Shown: one piece after another, positions 1 to 10,564 of the stretch
Layout: each line of letters begins with the position of its first letter
How positions within the stretch are numbered: position 1 is the first letter of the stretch
Assembly (NCBI GenBank): GCA_951394405.1
Contig: OX596336.1
Location: 2,790,001-2,854,000 of the forward strand
Direction of reading: 5' to 3'
DNA length: 64,000 nucleotides
From: Coprinellus micaceus
Lineage: Eukaryota > Basidiomycota > Agaricomycetes > Agaricales > Psathyrellaceae
Notes under the pieces: generated by a model
What the model saw: the letters and a program-made list of their open reading frames with translations, nothing else
The model's database searches: none
What the model was told of the DNA's origin: nothing
Translations under genes and position numbers: made by a program

Positions 1-1
1 C

Positions 2-710
2 ACCCAAGTCCTCCCAGCCTGGTCCCGCAACTTGTGGGTCGGGCTTCCGCAGTCCACCAGTTATCTCGTGATACATGGTGTTCCAAAATACAAAGTCGGG
101 GGTAACCTAACGGTCTACTCTGACATCGACAGTGCTTTCGAGGCGTCGCCCTTGAGCGAGCACTATATTCCGACCGCCCCGCCCCCAGGTGATCAACTCC
201 GAGTCCAAGTCATCCACATCAGTGACTGTGTACTTCAATATCTGGGACTCCCAAGCAGGGACCCGCGCGAAGGCCTTGAACAACAAGACCATCAACATCC
301 TCGGCAGGAAGTGCCTCATCAGGTCCACTCCTCGCCAACCCGGCATCCCCTTCTGCAAGAATTGCTGCAAGTGGGGACATCCTGATTTCATGTGCCGGAC
401 CCGTCGCAGGTGCCCTATCTGCGGTGAGTCTCATACTCGGGATGAGCATCGCCACCACGCGAGCTGTTGCAAGGGCAAGCCCAAGCAACTCCCAAAGCCT
501 ATCGCTCCCACCCCGGAGGAGATCCCTACCTGCCCCCATCGTGTACATTGTACCAACTGCAGGAAGGAAGGCCACGACACCGAGTCATCAAACTGTCCGT
601 TCTGGTACGCGAGGTTCAACTGCGCCCAGATCGACGCTCTCAACAAGCAGGTACGTGATCGTCAAGATCATGGCAGGCTTTCATCTAACCCAGTCCTTCC
701 TAATGTCTAG
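2..710 (+). pseudogene. LINE-A ORF1 (gag-like zinc-knuckle protein), 5' partial, frameshifted
   Basis: This is the C-terminal part of the ORF1 nucleic-acid-binding protein, thought to coat LINE RNA. The reading frame runs from the window edge to about 185, then continues in another frame from about 189. The break lies in a C-rich run (ccgccccgccccc), so a one- or two-base indel is likely. The downstream part has clustered Cys/His motifs: CKNCCKWGHPDFMC, CPICGESHTRDEHRHHASC and CTNCRKEGHDTESSNC. The stop TAG at 708-710 overlaps the start of ORF2 at 703 (atgtctag). The true start codon is outside the window. Confidence 0.85.
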
Positions 711-1283
711 TACAACATTATGGAAGACTAGGGTTCTGTCTTTTAACGTTGCGAAGTCTTGGGACTCTCTCGTTGTATTACTCGAAACTCAATGTAAATC
801 GTTGGATATCGTCTTCTTGCAAGAGCCTCTGTGGAGGCTCGTTCGCCACGCCCCTGCTGCGCAGAATAAGGAAGGTACGGAAGTGTGGGGCTCGCCCCGT
901 CATCCTAAGTGGACCTGCATGGTCCCTCCCACCGAGCCTGAGACACGTCCACGAGTCATGGCCTACGTAAATAAGAGACTGGACGTCCTGCGCCCAACCT
1001 ACCGTCGAGACCTTATCGACGACTGAGATGTAATGGTTATCTCTCTGTTCACAGAGAACGAGCCCATGCACCTCATGAATGTATACTCAGACGCCGACCA
1101 TCGAGCAATTCGCTTGCTCAATCGCTGCGCAGAATCGCTCCCAGCCATGGACTACATGGCAGGAGACTTCAACTGTCACTCCAGGGAATGGGACGATGCT
1201 GTTCCGAACCATGGAGATACAGCTATTCTACTGCTGGAAACAGCAGCCCGTCTAGGTGTGGAATACTCCCCACCTGTCAATCC

Positions 1284-1782
1284 TTTTTTTTTTTTTTTTT
1301 TAATTCAGCTTTTGTATTCCGGGCACAAAGGCAGTCCGGTCGCTAACTACTACACAAAGTATTTCTACGATACATACAGCCGGCATTTGCAAACACACGC
1401 ATAAACGCAGCGATGGGGCGAAAGATAGGACTCCCCCGAAGCGAAGTCCAAGACTCATGTGCGAAGCCTTGGTAGGCGACGCCAGAAGGACAGGTTTTAT
1501 CGTGGTTCCCCTCCCCAGACTTAGCCGACCGGCTACTAAGTAGACGTGTTTTGACCCAGGCTCACGAGGGATTCCCCACATCCCCCGACAGGCACCTCCG
1601 TAGAAGCACCCTACTTAGTCCAGCGTTCATCCGCAATCAGTTGTGGGGACTGACACGTCACGCCGGCTACCCAGTTCTACGCGCGTAAACCATTGGCCTT
1701 TACAGCACCACCCAGAGAGGGCCGCGAGCCGCTCATCCAATACCCACTGGCGGTGGGTGACAATATTGGAACCCGAAACTAA
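1284..1782 (-). mobile_element. 5'-truncated antisense copy of the LINE-A family
   Basis: An insertion of 499 bp lies in the endonuclease region of LINE-A, in the opposite orientation. It is flanked by an exact 15-bp target duplication, cccacctgtcaatcc, at 1269-1283 and 1783-1797. It begins on the plus strand with 18 T (1284-1301), which is its poly(A) tail. The reverse complement matches the LINE-A 3' end closely: tagcgaccggactgcc and ggaatacaaaagctga recur near 8126-8166. At its other end the match starts in the last codons of ORF2 (gttccaata, compare 7694). It therefore holds little more than a 3' UTR, the usual result of incomplete reverse transcription. Confidence 0.93.
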
Positions 1783-2533
1783 CCCACCTGTCAATCCAGG
1801 ACCCACTTATGTGTCCCACGCCGATGCGAACATCAAGTCTGTAATAGACATGGTGTTCGTTCAACCCGCCTACGTCCTCTCAGCCACGCCGCTAAGGGAC
1901 CAGGACCTCAAGGGGACCTTGGATCACTACCCGCTGTCCTCAGTTATCAAACTCAGCAACTATGCTGAGCGTATCAAGGGCCGCACCCTCAAGGAGGATG
2001 CGGTGGCCCCGTTCTTTATGCAGGTCGAAAAGGAGATGCCCGGTCTCTCCGACCTGTACGATCTCAACACCGCAGAAGGAGTGGAGGAACTCTCTGTGGC
2101 GATTGAAAAGGTGTTCTCTGATGCGTGGTTCGCCCACTCTGAAGAGTACATCATTACTCCCCGCTCAAAAAAAGTGGTGGACTGACGAATGTCAGAAGGT
2201 GTATGATGAGTGGAAAGCGGATGACTCTGCTGAAACTCGTGGTGCATTTCGACGTCTTGTAAAGAAGACGAGGTGAGAGTTCTTTGATGAGCGCATCAAG
2301 GACATCTCAGAAACAGACAAGCGCCCCTGGGACCTAATGGACTGGGTCAAGGAGCGCAAGAACCCGCCATGCGAGGCCATCCAACATAACGGACAGCCGT
2401 GTCACAATCTCGACCAGCTTTGGGGGGCCTTACACGGCACCTACAATGCGGCCAACGACCGACCGGTCAATCTGAGTCTACTGGACGAACTCCCTGACGA
2501 GCCTGTCAGGGAATGGCCAGTCTTCTCTCTCTT

Positions 2534-3200
2534 CACCTAGGTCACCCAGCTGAGCTGGCTCTAAGCCGGACTCAGCTGGCCTCAGCTGCCTGGCTTAGAG
2601 CCGGCCAGCTGGGTCGCCAGCTGGGCTGGGCTGAGTGCGGGCTCAGCTGTAGGACGCCGGCTGAGCTGTAAATCAGTGAGCTGAGCTGCTAGCTGAGCCA
2701 GGTGAGATGTTGCTCAGCTCATGGAAAGTCAGCTCAGCTGGGATGTGGGCTGAGCCAGATCAGCTGAGTCCAGCTGAGTCCAGCTGAGCAACCTCAGCTG
2801 GGCTGACGATAACCACGCCCAACACTTGTAAAAGATTTGGCAAAAGGGCTGGCTCAGCCCATCTCAGCTCAGCTGGCTCAGCTGCAGGGCTGAGCCTCTG
2901 TCACGCTTCTGTCACGCTTTGTGTATGTTTGTATATGTTTGTCACGTCCATGTCACACCTCGCAAAATTGGATAATGATGTCATATCAAATAAAAATAAT
3001 TATGATGTCATGGTGATAAGATCTATCAGTGAGGTCATGATTGTCAGGCACAGGATGATGTCACACTCATTTAGATAAGAAACAGGCAGATTGCGATGAG
3101 CCTGATCACACTCAGTTCCTGGCCGATAAGGATGGTTTTGGTATCGTTCGAAAGCCCTTATTCGGGGCTTTTCAATGCATGTAACGTTTCCAGAACCCAT
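2534..3200 (+). repeat. Left arm of the CAGCTG inverted-repeat element
   Basis: The outer 340 bp are dominated by AGCTGAGC/CAGCTG units, then AT-rich sequence with several gatgtca copies. Segments such as tcatttagataaga and ttttggtatcgtt recur inverted in the right arm near 4700 and 4630. About 60 bp near 2548-2607 have no counterpart at the right end and form their own hairpin (ggctctaagccgg pairing with ccggctctaagcc read from ggcttagagccgg). Confidence 0.75.
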
Positions 3201-4589
3201 TCAATACAGCTGTCAAAAGTAAGCATTTTCGTCAATTTCTCATGATTTGGGCGCTTGCAAGTGCTGTTCTATCTCAATGCACACTGTCTGATGCCTGATT
3301 GCTGTATCAATGGTATGAGGATCATTCAAAGTCTCTATAATACCACTCATACCACTTTTACCTATCCCCTGTCTTCATAAAACAACCAAAAACTGTAAAA
3401 ATGTCGTGATCTGCAAGTGTGAAGGTCATTTCATGCTGCCCTGACACTCCAGATGGCCAAATAAATATTTGAAAGTGTTATATGTGTTCCATACTACCTC
3501 TTACAGGATCTCCCCCATCTTAAATGCACACCAGTCCTGCTGAATTCAGCTCAAAGTGTCAAAAATGATGAGTGACAGCTATATTCATGCCCATTCAGTA
3601 TGATGGAGACCGTGGGACAGTTGTCCACCATACACATCGAAACCAGGCTTTAAAATGATGCAGAATACACAAGACCGGAAAGAAAACGGAGCACACATGC
3701 CCAAGATGTAGCAGGAACACTGCCAGCTTGCAGCAGTTGTGCTGAACAACTTTGCACTTCAGTTACAGCTGGTACCAAATGGACGGTTTGGGCTATATCA
3801 TAGCAATGGGTGGTCTGTTTGCTTAGGTGTTTTTTGACATTTGTATTCGTGGATGACCTTCTCCCAATTCCATAGACCAAAATGTGTGTGAACTATTGTG
3901 GGTGCCTCAAACAAGTGATACATCAGGTTTCGCACAGCTTATTTTAGAGCTGGTTGCAATGCATGAGGCTTGTCTGGTACTCAAAGCTGCAGTCCATACC
4001 ATATGAGGTCACTATCCCAATACCTTCTAAGTGAGCTGAGAGTGTGTGTTTATAAGCCCATGCCATGGAACAAGCATGCATCTACCATGCACACCACCAT
4101 GAGGTCAGGCAAATTTGATGAGGGGATCTTGTGTGATTTATTGGTGATAGCATATGGCTGGGTGATTACACTGCATGTGTCTGCCACCCCCCAATGTCAA
4201 AATCTGTTTGCTAATAACCTAAATACATCTGAACCCCAGCATGTAAGGGACCGTTGCCTGTTGCATGGTGGTACTGGCCCTCACATAACACCCTATGCGG
4301 TCAAGCAAAATCAGGTGATGTGATCTTGTGTGATTTATGGGTGGTAGTAGGAAGCTGGATGGCCACATTGCATGCGTCCACTTGCCTCTACCACTGAAAC
4401 TTGTCTTCTAATTATCCAAATACTCCTGAAACTGCAGTAGTCCTGGCCCTTCCTTTCCACCCATTTTGTGCTGGAAAGGTTTTGCTAATCACATTCTCCA
4501 CCAAACTAAGCCAAATGGTGTCCTCACAAATCCTAGTATTGAGAAAACCACTATTTGACATGTGTCAGTACCTCATTTGATTACCTACC

Positions 4590-5164
4590 ATACAGATCCA
4601 GATAGAGGCCACCGAGCGCTTTCTAACGATACCAAAATCACCCTTATCAGACAAGAATTGACCATGATATCACACATGCGAATATCAATAGTCTTATCTA
4701 AATGAACATCATTTTGGATCTATGACATCATATCTATTTGTGTATGTATGCCATCATCATTTGTTTGTTTGTCATGTTTGTCTTTGTTTGTTGTGTCACA
4801 TATTGGTCACATCTGTCACCATGTGACCATCACACCTCAGCTGAGCTGAGCCAGCTTCAGCTCAGCCGCATAGACCAGCTCAGCTGGGTTATGTGGGTGT
4901 GAGGCTCAGCCCAATGACACTGGGCTGAGCTAGCTATGTGTTGGCTGAGGTCAGCTGAGGGCAGCTGAGCAAGCACCCCCAGCTCAGCTGCACAAGCTGA
5001 GCCCACCCCAGCCCAGCTGAACATTGCTCAGCTGGGCTCAGCGAGCAGCTCAGCTCACTGATTTACAGCTCAGCTGGCGTCCTACAGCTGAGCCCGCACT
5101 CAGCCCAGCCCAGCTGGCGACCCAGCTGGCCGGCTCTAAGCCAGGCAGCTGGGTGACCTAGGTG
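4590..5164 (-). repeat. Right arm of the CAGCTG inverted-repeat element
   Basis: This is the inverted counterpart of the left arm. The outer 140 bp match the left arm almost base for base once the extra left-end hairpin is skipped. Further in, similarity is patchy but keeps the same order of blocks: AGCTGAGC cluster, gtcaca-rich stretch, atgatgtca, ttagataaga, ttttggtatcgtta. Confidence 0.75.
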
Positions 5165-7722
5165 CTCTCTTAGAAATGAGGCAAGCCCTTGAGGCATGCT
5201 CATCCCGCTCCGCTCCGGGTCCTGACCATGTAACATGGCAGCACCTGAAGTATATCTTCGCTGTACCTGAATGTGAAAAGGTCGTGATGGACTTGGCCAA
5301 TGCCTGCATAAAAACTGGGCACTGGCCAAAGCACTTCAAGGACTCGCTTTCGATTATTATACCGAAACCAAATAAGCCGTCCTACTCTGCCCCAAAGGCG
5401 TTCAGACCCATCGTGCTCTTGAACACCCTTGGTAAATTGGTTGAAAAGATGATTTCCAACCATTTTCAGTTTGACATGATCAAGTACGATCTTGTCGATC
5501 CAAATCAAATGGGAGGGGTGCGGCAGCGCTCCACCGAAGACGCAGGCCTATTCCTGACGCACTTGGTGCGAACAGGATGGGCGGCAGGACTCAAGATGAG
5601 CGTAGTGGCCTTCGACATCGCTCAGTTCTTTCCGTCCATCAACCACGAGTTCCTACTCGAGGTACTTCGCAAGCAAGGCTTCCATCCTATGGTGGTGACC
5701 TTCTTTGAATCTTACCTGGTGGAGCGACACACATCCTATGTGTGGAATGGCTCTACTTCGGACCCGTTTAGAGCGGATGTAGGGGTGGGACAGGGCTCTG
5801 CCCTCTCACCTGTGCTATCTGCCCTTGTCATAGCTCCAATCATGAAGCTATTCCGGTTGAGGCCAGAGGGGAAACTCGCTACCTTGATTTCATACGTGGA
5901 CGATGGCACTATCATCGTCCAGTCTCGCGATATCGAAGAGAACTGCGTGCATCTCTACCATGCATACCAGTGTCTTTTCGATATGTTTACAAAGGCAGGG
6001 CTCGTCTTGGAACATGACAAGACTGAACTCTTCCACTTCTCCAAAGGCTATACGGACTTCCGCATGCCCCTTGACCTCGGATATGCCCCCTTCACAGGGG
6101 ACACCCCTCTGAAACCCAAGCAGTATTGGCGATACTTGGGATTCTTCTTCGACCGGTTTTTGTCTTTCAAAGAACATATCCGGTACTATTCAACCAAGGC
6201 TCTCACCACCGTAATGGCAATGAGAATGCTTGGCAATTCTACTCGAGGGCTTTTGCCCAAGAACAAGCGCATCTTGTTCCGAGCGTGTGTGATACCCATC
6301 TGCACGTACGGACATAGATTGTGGTACTATGAGGGCGCCAAAATCCAAGGCGCGCTCAAAATTCTAACCTCCATGCAGCGTAAAGCAGCATGCTGGATAA
6401 TAGGAGTGTTTCACACATCTCCTACTGGGGGAGTGGAGTGCCTTGCAGGCCTCCCACCCATTCGTCTTCACCTCCGGAAACTCTCGCAGTGTGCCGTGTT
6501 CCGGACGGCGACATTATCTCCCACCCATCCCCTGCGCTCCCTCCTACCAGAGGAACACAGGGGAAGTGCCTCCCACCATTACGGGGCCGCCTGTCACCTC
6601 TCCCCGGTGAACCGCGGCCGCGTAAAGGACGCTATAGGCCAGACCCTCAGGGGACTGCCCAAACTGACGGAGAAGTTCGAGCCATGTGCGGTTGAAAACA
6701 CTCCAGGATCTAGGATGATGGACCTCTATGGGGCCCAAGTCCACTTCAACAGTTTCCAGCGGTACGGCGAAGATATCTTCGAACATCGCCGACAGGAACT
6801 GAACACTCTATGGAACTCTCTGAGCACCAACATCCGCACGGTGTGCATGGGGGTGGACACGTCCGTCCCCAAGGCCACCAGGCATAATGTGACTGCGGCC
6901 TACGTATACGAAGGCCTAGGCAACCAACGGAGCAAGGGAGTCACGGTGGCAGGACGTGTCCTGTCGTCTGACGCCGAGCTCCTAGCGATTCGCATGGCAG
7001 TCGGAAGGGCTACGGCCCTAGAAGACTGTGATCGGATTGCGATATTCACTGACTCTCTGGCCATGGCTAAGAGAGCAGTTGATCCGGGGATCCATTCGGG
7101 CCAGGCATTCTCGCTTGCAACCTGTAAGGCCCTCCGCACCTGGTTTGCCGCCAAGGCGGACAGACGGGTGGATTTCATTGAGACCCCTTCAAAACTGAAG
7201 TGGGGTCTTCAACATCGTGCACACCTGCACGCGCGGAGCCTCCCTCCCACTCCTGCGGGAGTGAGACCCGCTACTTCTCTCGATAGCATGCGCAAGCATG
7301 TTGCCGATTCCGCCCTGGATGCCTGGGCTACTCAGGCACGCAACCCAGATTATCTAGGGCACCAGTTCATGGTGCTGCGCGACCCCAAGGGGAAGCCAAT
7401 TCGTCCGACATACTCCAATGGGGGAGTATGGCTCCGACATGTTAATGAGAGTAATGCACTTTGTGCACGGATGTGCAGAGCCATTCTCAACCATGTGCCT
7501 ACTGGAGAGTACTACTCCCGGTTCCGCATACCTGGCCATGACAATCACGAATGTGAATGTGGCTGTCCGGTGCAAACTCGTCACCATATTTTCACGCAGT
7601 GTGGTGTACTGCAAACTTACGATCTGGATCCCTGCTTTGTGCGAGAACTCGTTTGGTTTTTAGAGGACAACCCAAAGGCCTTCGCCTTCGGGTTCCAATA
7701 CGCCCCACAGGGGGATGGTTGA

Positions 7723-8170
7723 GAGGACGCGGCCTCGCTTGGTTTGGACTGGCCTCTGCTGGTTAAAGGTCTCGCGTGAAGGGAGTTGGGTAGGTACCCT
7801 GACGTGTCAGTCCTTGCAACTGATGCGGATGAGGGGTACCCGAAGCGCGGTTACCGTGAGGGACACCGTTCGGGGGCAGGCAAGGTGTGCCCCCGGGGCC
7901 CATAACACCTTGTGGTGGACTGGTACTGGTGGGGAGTGGACTGGGCTGGGTGGGAATGCTGACTTAACATACCGATCTGTTAGTGCCGCAAGGCCTTTCA
8001 CCGTCTGTCTGCTGGTTGGGGGTAAAACCTCAAGCGCCGGGCGTCTCCAAATCGTCAATATTTCATGTCTCATAAATGCTGTAGTACTTAGTTAGTGACG
8101 CTCGCGCTCTCTTTGTATGCTTGATAGCGACCGGACTGCCATCGTGCCCCGGAATACAAAAGCTGATTTC

Positions 8171-8210
<40 letters not shown>
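7723..8210 (+). other. LINE-A 3' UTR and poly(A) tail
   Basis: Non-coding 3' region after the ORF2 stop. It contains the segment ending ccccggaatacaaaagctg that is shared with the truncated copy at 1284-1782, so this is the family's 3' terminus. The tail at 8172-8210 is 39 uninterrupted A. Confidence 0.85.
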
Positions 8211-8213
<3 letters not shown>

Positions 8214-8214
8214 T

Positions 8215-8462
8215 CTTGCAAGAATACAATATCCATTCGCTCCTTGATCTCTTACCACCACCTTCCTAATCAGGCCGACTTATCTCCACGCTTGCAACAT
8301 CTCTACCCCGTCTCCAAGAAGGTGTACTGCCGACTGCTAGGCTGGTATACGACCACCGAGGGCATCATTGATGTCCTCAATGAAGAAAAAACCCGCCGCG
8401 CGCCAGGAGAAGTCGTCCCCACTGGGCAACTGATCCCACACATCATCCTCTCATCTAAATAG
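8215..8462 (+). pseudogene. Orphan coding-like fragment of unknown origin
   Basis: Directly after the LINE-A poly(A) tail an open frame of about 80 codons runs to TAA at 8460. It has protein-like composition, with the segments YPVSKKVYCRLLGWYTTTEG and GIIDVLNEEKTRR. I do not recognise the family. No start codon precedes it on this side of the LINE, so it may be the downstream half of a gene or element split by LINE-A. The other half would lie left of the window. Confidence 0.35.
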
Positions 8463-8659
8463 ATCCCTGGGGGTCCCTCACTGGTCCCCCACTCTCTGAT
8501 CTCCACCCCTCTGACGAAAGCTATGGACGATGAGGACGCCTTCAACAAGGGTGCAGCATGGGTCCGTAAATATGCATGTGGGAGGTGGTTATACCAACCA
8601 AACAGTTACGAGTCCGACTTTAGGAGGCTCGTTCTGTTGTGGAACAGCGGTTGGCTGGG

Positions 8660-8880
8660 GTCACATGGCGTGACACTTGAATTCGACTTTAGGAAGGTGC
8701 GATCATTTTTGATGCGCGAGTGATGCCATCAATTCTCGCAGCTGCAGGTGCGGTTTGACGGTGACACTTGAATTCAACTTTGTTTGGGTGCTATTTGGCC
8801 ATGCCACGCGTGATGCCATCAATCTAGGCCTACGGGCGCCTGAGTGACACCAAGATTCAACTTTATTTGTCCATTGTTTG
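8660..8880. repeat. Degenerate tandem repeat, unit about 95 bp
   Basis: The unit beginning gtgacacttgaattc and containing gcgtgatgccatcaat or gcgagtgatgccatcaat occurs at about 8668 and again at about 8760. A third, weaker unit (gtgacaccaagattcaactt) starts near 8843. No coding potential is seen. Confidence 0.6.
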
Positions 8881-9054
8881 TATGCAACAAGCACGCACGC
8901 ACCCGAGCACCCACTGTATGTTGACTTGAACACAATGTCATTGAATTTCTTTTTCTAAAATAATACAAACTGTATTGGCTGTGGTATAGCCACATAAAAT
9001 AGTATTAGAGAATAAAATCTGTCCCAATGACATCATGTCCCACTGCACACTTGC

Positions 9055-9165
9055 AAGCCTGTGGCAGAGTGCTACGTCATTGAGCACTGCAATCACGGGA
9101 ACTGATGGTCACCCAAGCAGTTGCAAGTTCAAACCCAGGTGAGCACATTTTCTTTTTACACCGAT
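9055..9165 (+). repeat. Possible tRNA-derived SINE head with Pol III promoter boxes
   Basis: The stretch has an A-box-like sequence (tggcagagtgc, near 9060) and a B-box-like sequence (agttcaaaccc, near 9124). Spacing is like that of a class II tRNA gene. T-rich sequence (ttttctttttac) follows as a possible Pol III terminator. Five bases before the A box (gcctg) could pair with caggt after the B box, as in an acceptor stem, but a full cloverleaf does not form. It is therefore more like a tRNA-derived retroelement than a tRNA gene. A second agttcaaaccc-like box occurs near 9235. Confidence 0.4.
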
Positions 9166-9760
9166 TTTGGCAGTGTGTGTGGGTCTGACTTCATGGAGGC
9201 ACAGTTTATTTTGTGAATACATATTTATCCTACAGTTCAAACCCTCATAGGGTGTTCATTTTTTGTTACAGTCAAAGAGAGAAATAAGGACAAAGATTTT
9301 GAAGGTTGCATACATCTACCCAACATCTACCATAGAAGGCATGTAAAATTGAGATGATTTGAATTTGCTGACTCAAATTTATAGACTTTAGAGGTTCAAA
9401 CAGTGGACTTGTAACGGGCCATGCATTGCATTGGCTACTACACAAGTTACACCAACCATATCAATGGCTGCACCGCCTATAAGAACAACATAGGTTCAAG
9501 CTTGGAGGGCGCCAGGGCTCATTACAAGGAGAAGAAAACCATCGAATCCAAGAAGGGAAAAGCAGTGTTATCTACCTGGTTTGGAGAAGGGAACCTCGAG
9601 GTGGACACCATCCCTGCCACCACCTCGTCTCAAAGCTCAGGTCTGCAAGATGGGCACGCTGACCTTGTGGGTCGCACAGTTCTCCTTCACCATTTCCACC
9701 ATCTGATTACTGTCCCAACAGTATACAGCTCCAGCGAGGCTGGAAATCCCTGAGCCACTG

Positions 9761-10470
9761 GTGCGGATCCAAGTTGAGCACCAGGTGGACTACAAACCGG
9801 ACATAACAACTCATGGTTGTGGGCTCAGAGCACGCAAGCCGGTCCAAAAGTTCAAGGAATTCACTCTGACATCGACAATTCCATTTGATATGCCTTCCAC
9901 CCCTGCAGAAGTTCTTAGGCAAGGCCCAGGTGCTACCGTCGACGCTGAAAGTTCCAGCCGAGTGCCTGAGAGTCGGATTGCTCTCGGCACAGCCACAGAG
10001 CCCAAGGCCATGCGTGGCATGGTATGGGATGACACGCTGTGGCAGAAGACACCTAGGAACTTATTCGGCCTCTACAAGAAGTACTGGACGACGGAGGAAC
10101 ACCCTCATGATCCCGATCATTACATCTCTGGGAGGGACCTGCAGGAGGACCCTGCAAGCGAAGAATTTGAAGGCCCCTTTACAGAAGCCGGCACTTTCAA
10201 CGACATCCACCCCTTTCCCAACCTAAACTCTTTCTTGCTGGGAGAGTGGTTCTGGAGTGATCACACCGATAAAAGTTGGGAGTCCTTCTGAGAGCTACTC
10301 GGTATTATCACAAGTCCCAATTTCGAGCCGGGGGACATTTTCACAGCCAACTGGAGGATGGTCGCTCCACGGTCATGTTATGATAGTGGGGCTCCCAGGA
10401 TTGAGTGCGAGCCCAAGTCTTCCCAAGATGTACCGGCCAGGCGGGAAAGTGATCGTGCCAGTAAATTGAT
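9761..10470 (+). pseudogene. Plavaka-type (CACTA-like) transposase relic, N-terminal part
   Basis: The frame has the look of the N-terminal region of Plavaka transposases, which are common in mushroom genomes. Key blocks are WDDTLWQKTPRNLFGLYKKY, a linker of acidic and proline residues, then HPFPNLNSFLLGEWFW and SDHTDKSWESF. After a stop at about 10,291 the frame goes on with ELLGIITSPNFEPGD and IFTANWRMV. The usual catalytic C-terminal half is absent. A hAT MITE is inserted just downstream at 10,565. This rests on pattern memory of the family, not on an alignment. Confidence 0.55.
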
Positions 10471-10564
10471 TGGCCATCATGAGCAGAGCCCCGAAACCAG
10501 GATGCCGATGGTCAAGTGCCCACAATTCCCTTGTCAGCTAGTGGTATGCTTATGCATCATGGAA

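Larger units (their letters stand above)
2534..5164. mobile_element. Non-autonomous inverted-repeat DNA element rich in CAGCTG
   Basis: A 2,631-bp insertion interrupts LINE-A ORF2. Both ends are cacctaggtcaccc in inverted orientation (2534-2547 and 5151-5164), flanked by the 7-bp direct repeat ctctctt (2527-2533 and 5165-5171). Removing the element with one duplication joins the two halves of ORF2 in the same reading frame. The arms are long, imperfect inverted repeats of roughly 600 bp full of CAGCTG/AGCTGAGC motifs. The AT-rich middle has no convincing gene; the longest frame (3970-4323) has no recognisable domain. The transposase that moves it is not in the window. Superfamily is unclear: 7 bp is short for hAT (8 bp). 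Confidence 0.87.
703..7722 (+). pseudogene. LINE-A ORF2 (endonuclease, reverse transcriptase, RNase H), disrupted
   Basis: This is the LINE polyprotein that nicks the target and copies the RNA onto it. The endonuclease part starts at ATG 703 and shows FNVAKSW, FLQEPL, GDFNCHSREW and DHYPL. It is interrupted by a TGA at 1024-1026, by a truncated LINE at 1284-1782, by a frameshift in the A run near 2167 and by a TGA at 2274-2276. A 2.6-kb element then splits the start of the RT domain (2534-5164). The RT continues intact from 5172, with APGPDHV, VAFDIAQFFPS, GQGSALSP and the YVDDG catalytic box near 5900. An RNase H-like region follows (GVDTS, DAELLAI, FTDSLAMA, about 6850-7090), then a Cys/His finger (CECGCPVQTRHHIFTQC). 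The intact open part is 5176-7722. Confidence 0.92.
1..8210 (+). mobile_element. LINE-A, non-LTR retrotransposon, nested and broken
   Basis: This is a LINE with two open reading frames, a 3' untranslated region of about 450 nt and a 39-nt pure poly(A) tail (8172-8210). ORF1 carries CCHC zinc knuckles; ORF2 carries an endonuclease, a reverse transcriptase with a YVDD box, an RNase H-like region and a C-terminal Cys/His finger. The 5' end lies left of the window, so neither the start nor the target-site duplication can be seen. Two other elements sit inside ORF2 (1284-1782 and 2534-5164). Removing them and one copy of each duplication leaves about 5 kb of LINE sequence in the window. The copy also carries two frameshifts and two in-frame TGA codons, so it is not autonomous. 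Confidence 0.93.

Noticed and set aside
3970..4323. 117-codon frame inside the CAGCTG element
   Set aside because: No domain, unusual composition, AT-rich non-coding surroundings; chance frame.
9233..9243. Second B-box-like sequence as another SINE
   Set aside because: No A box at proper distance and no duplication found.
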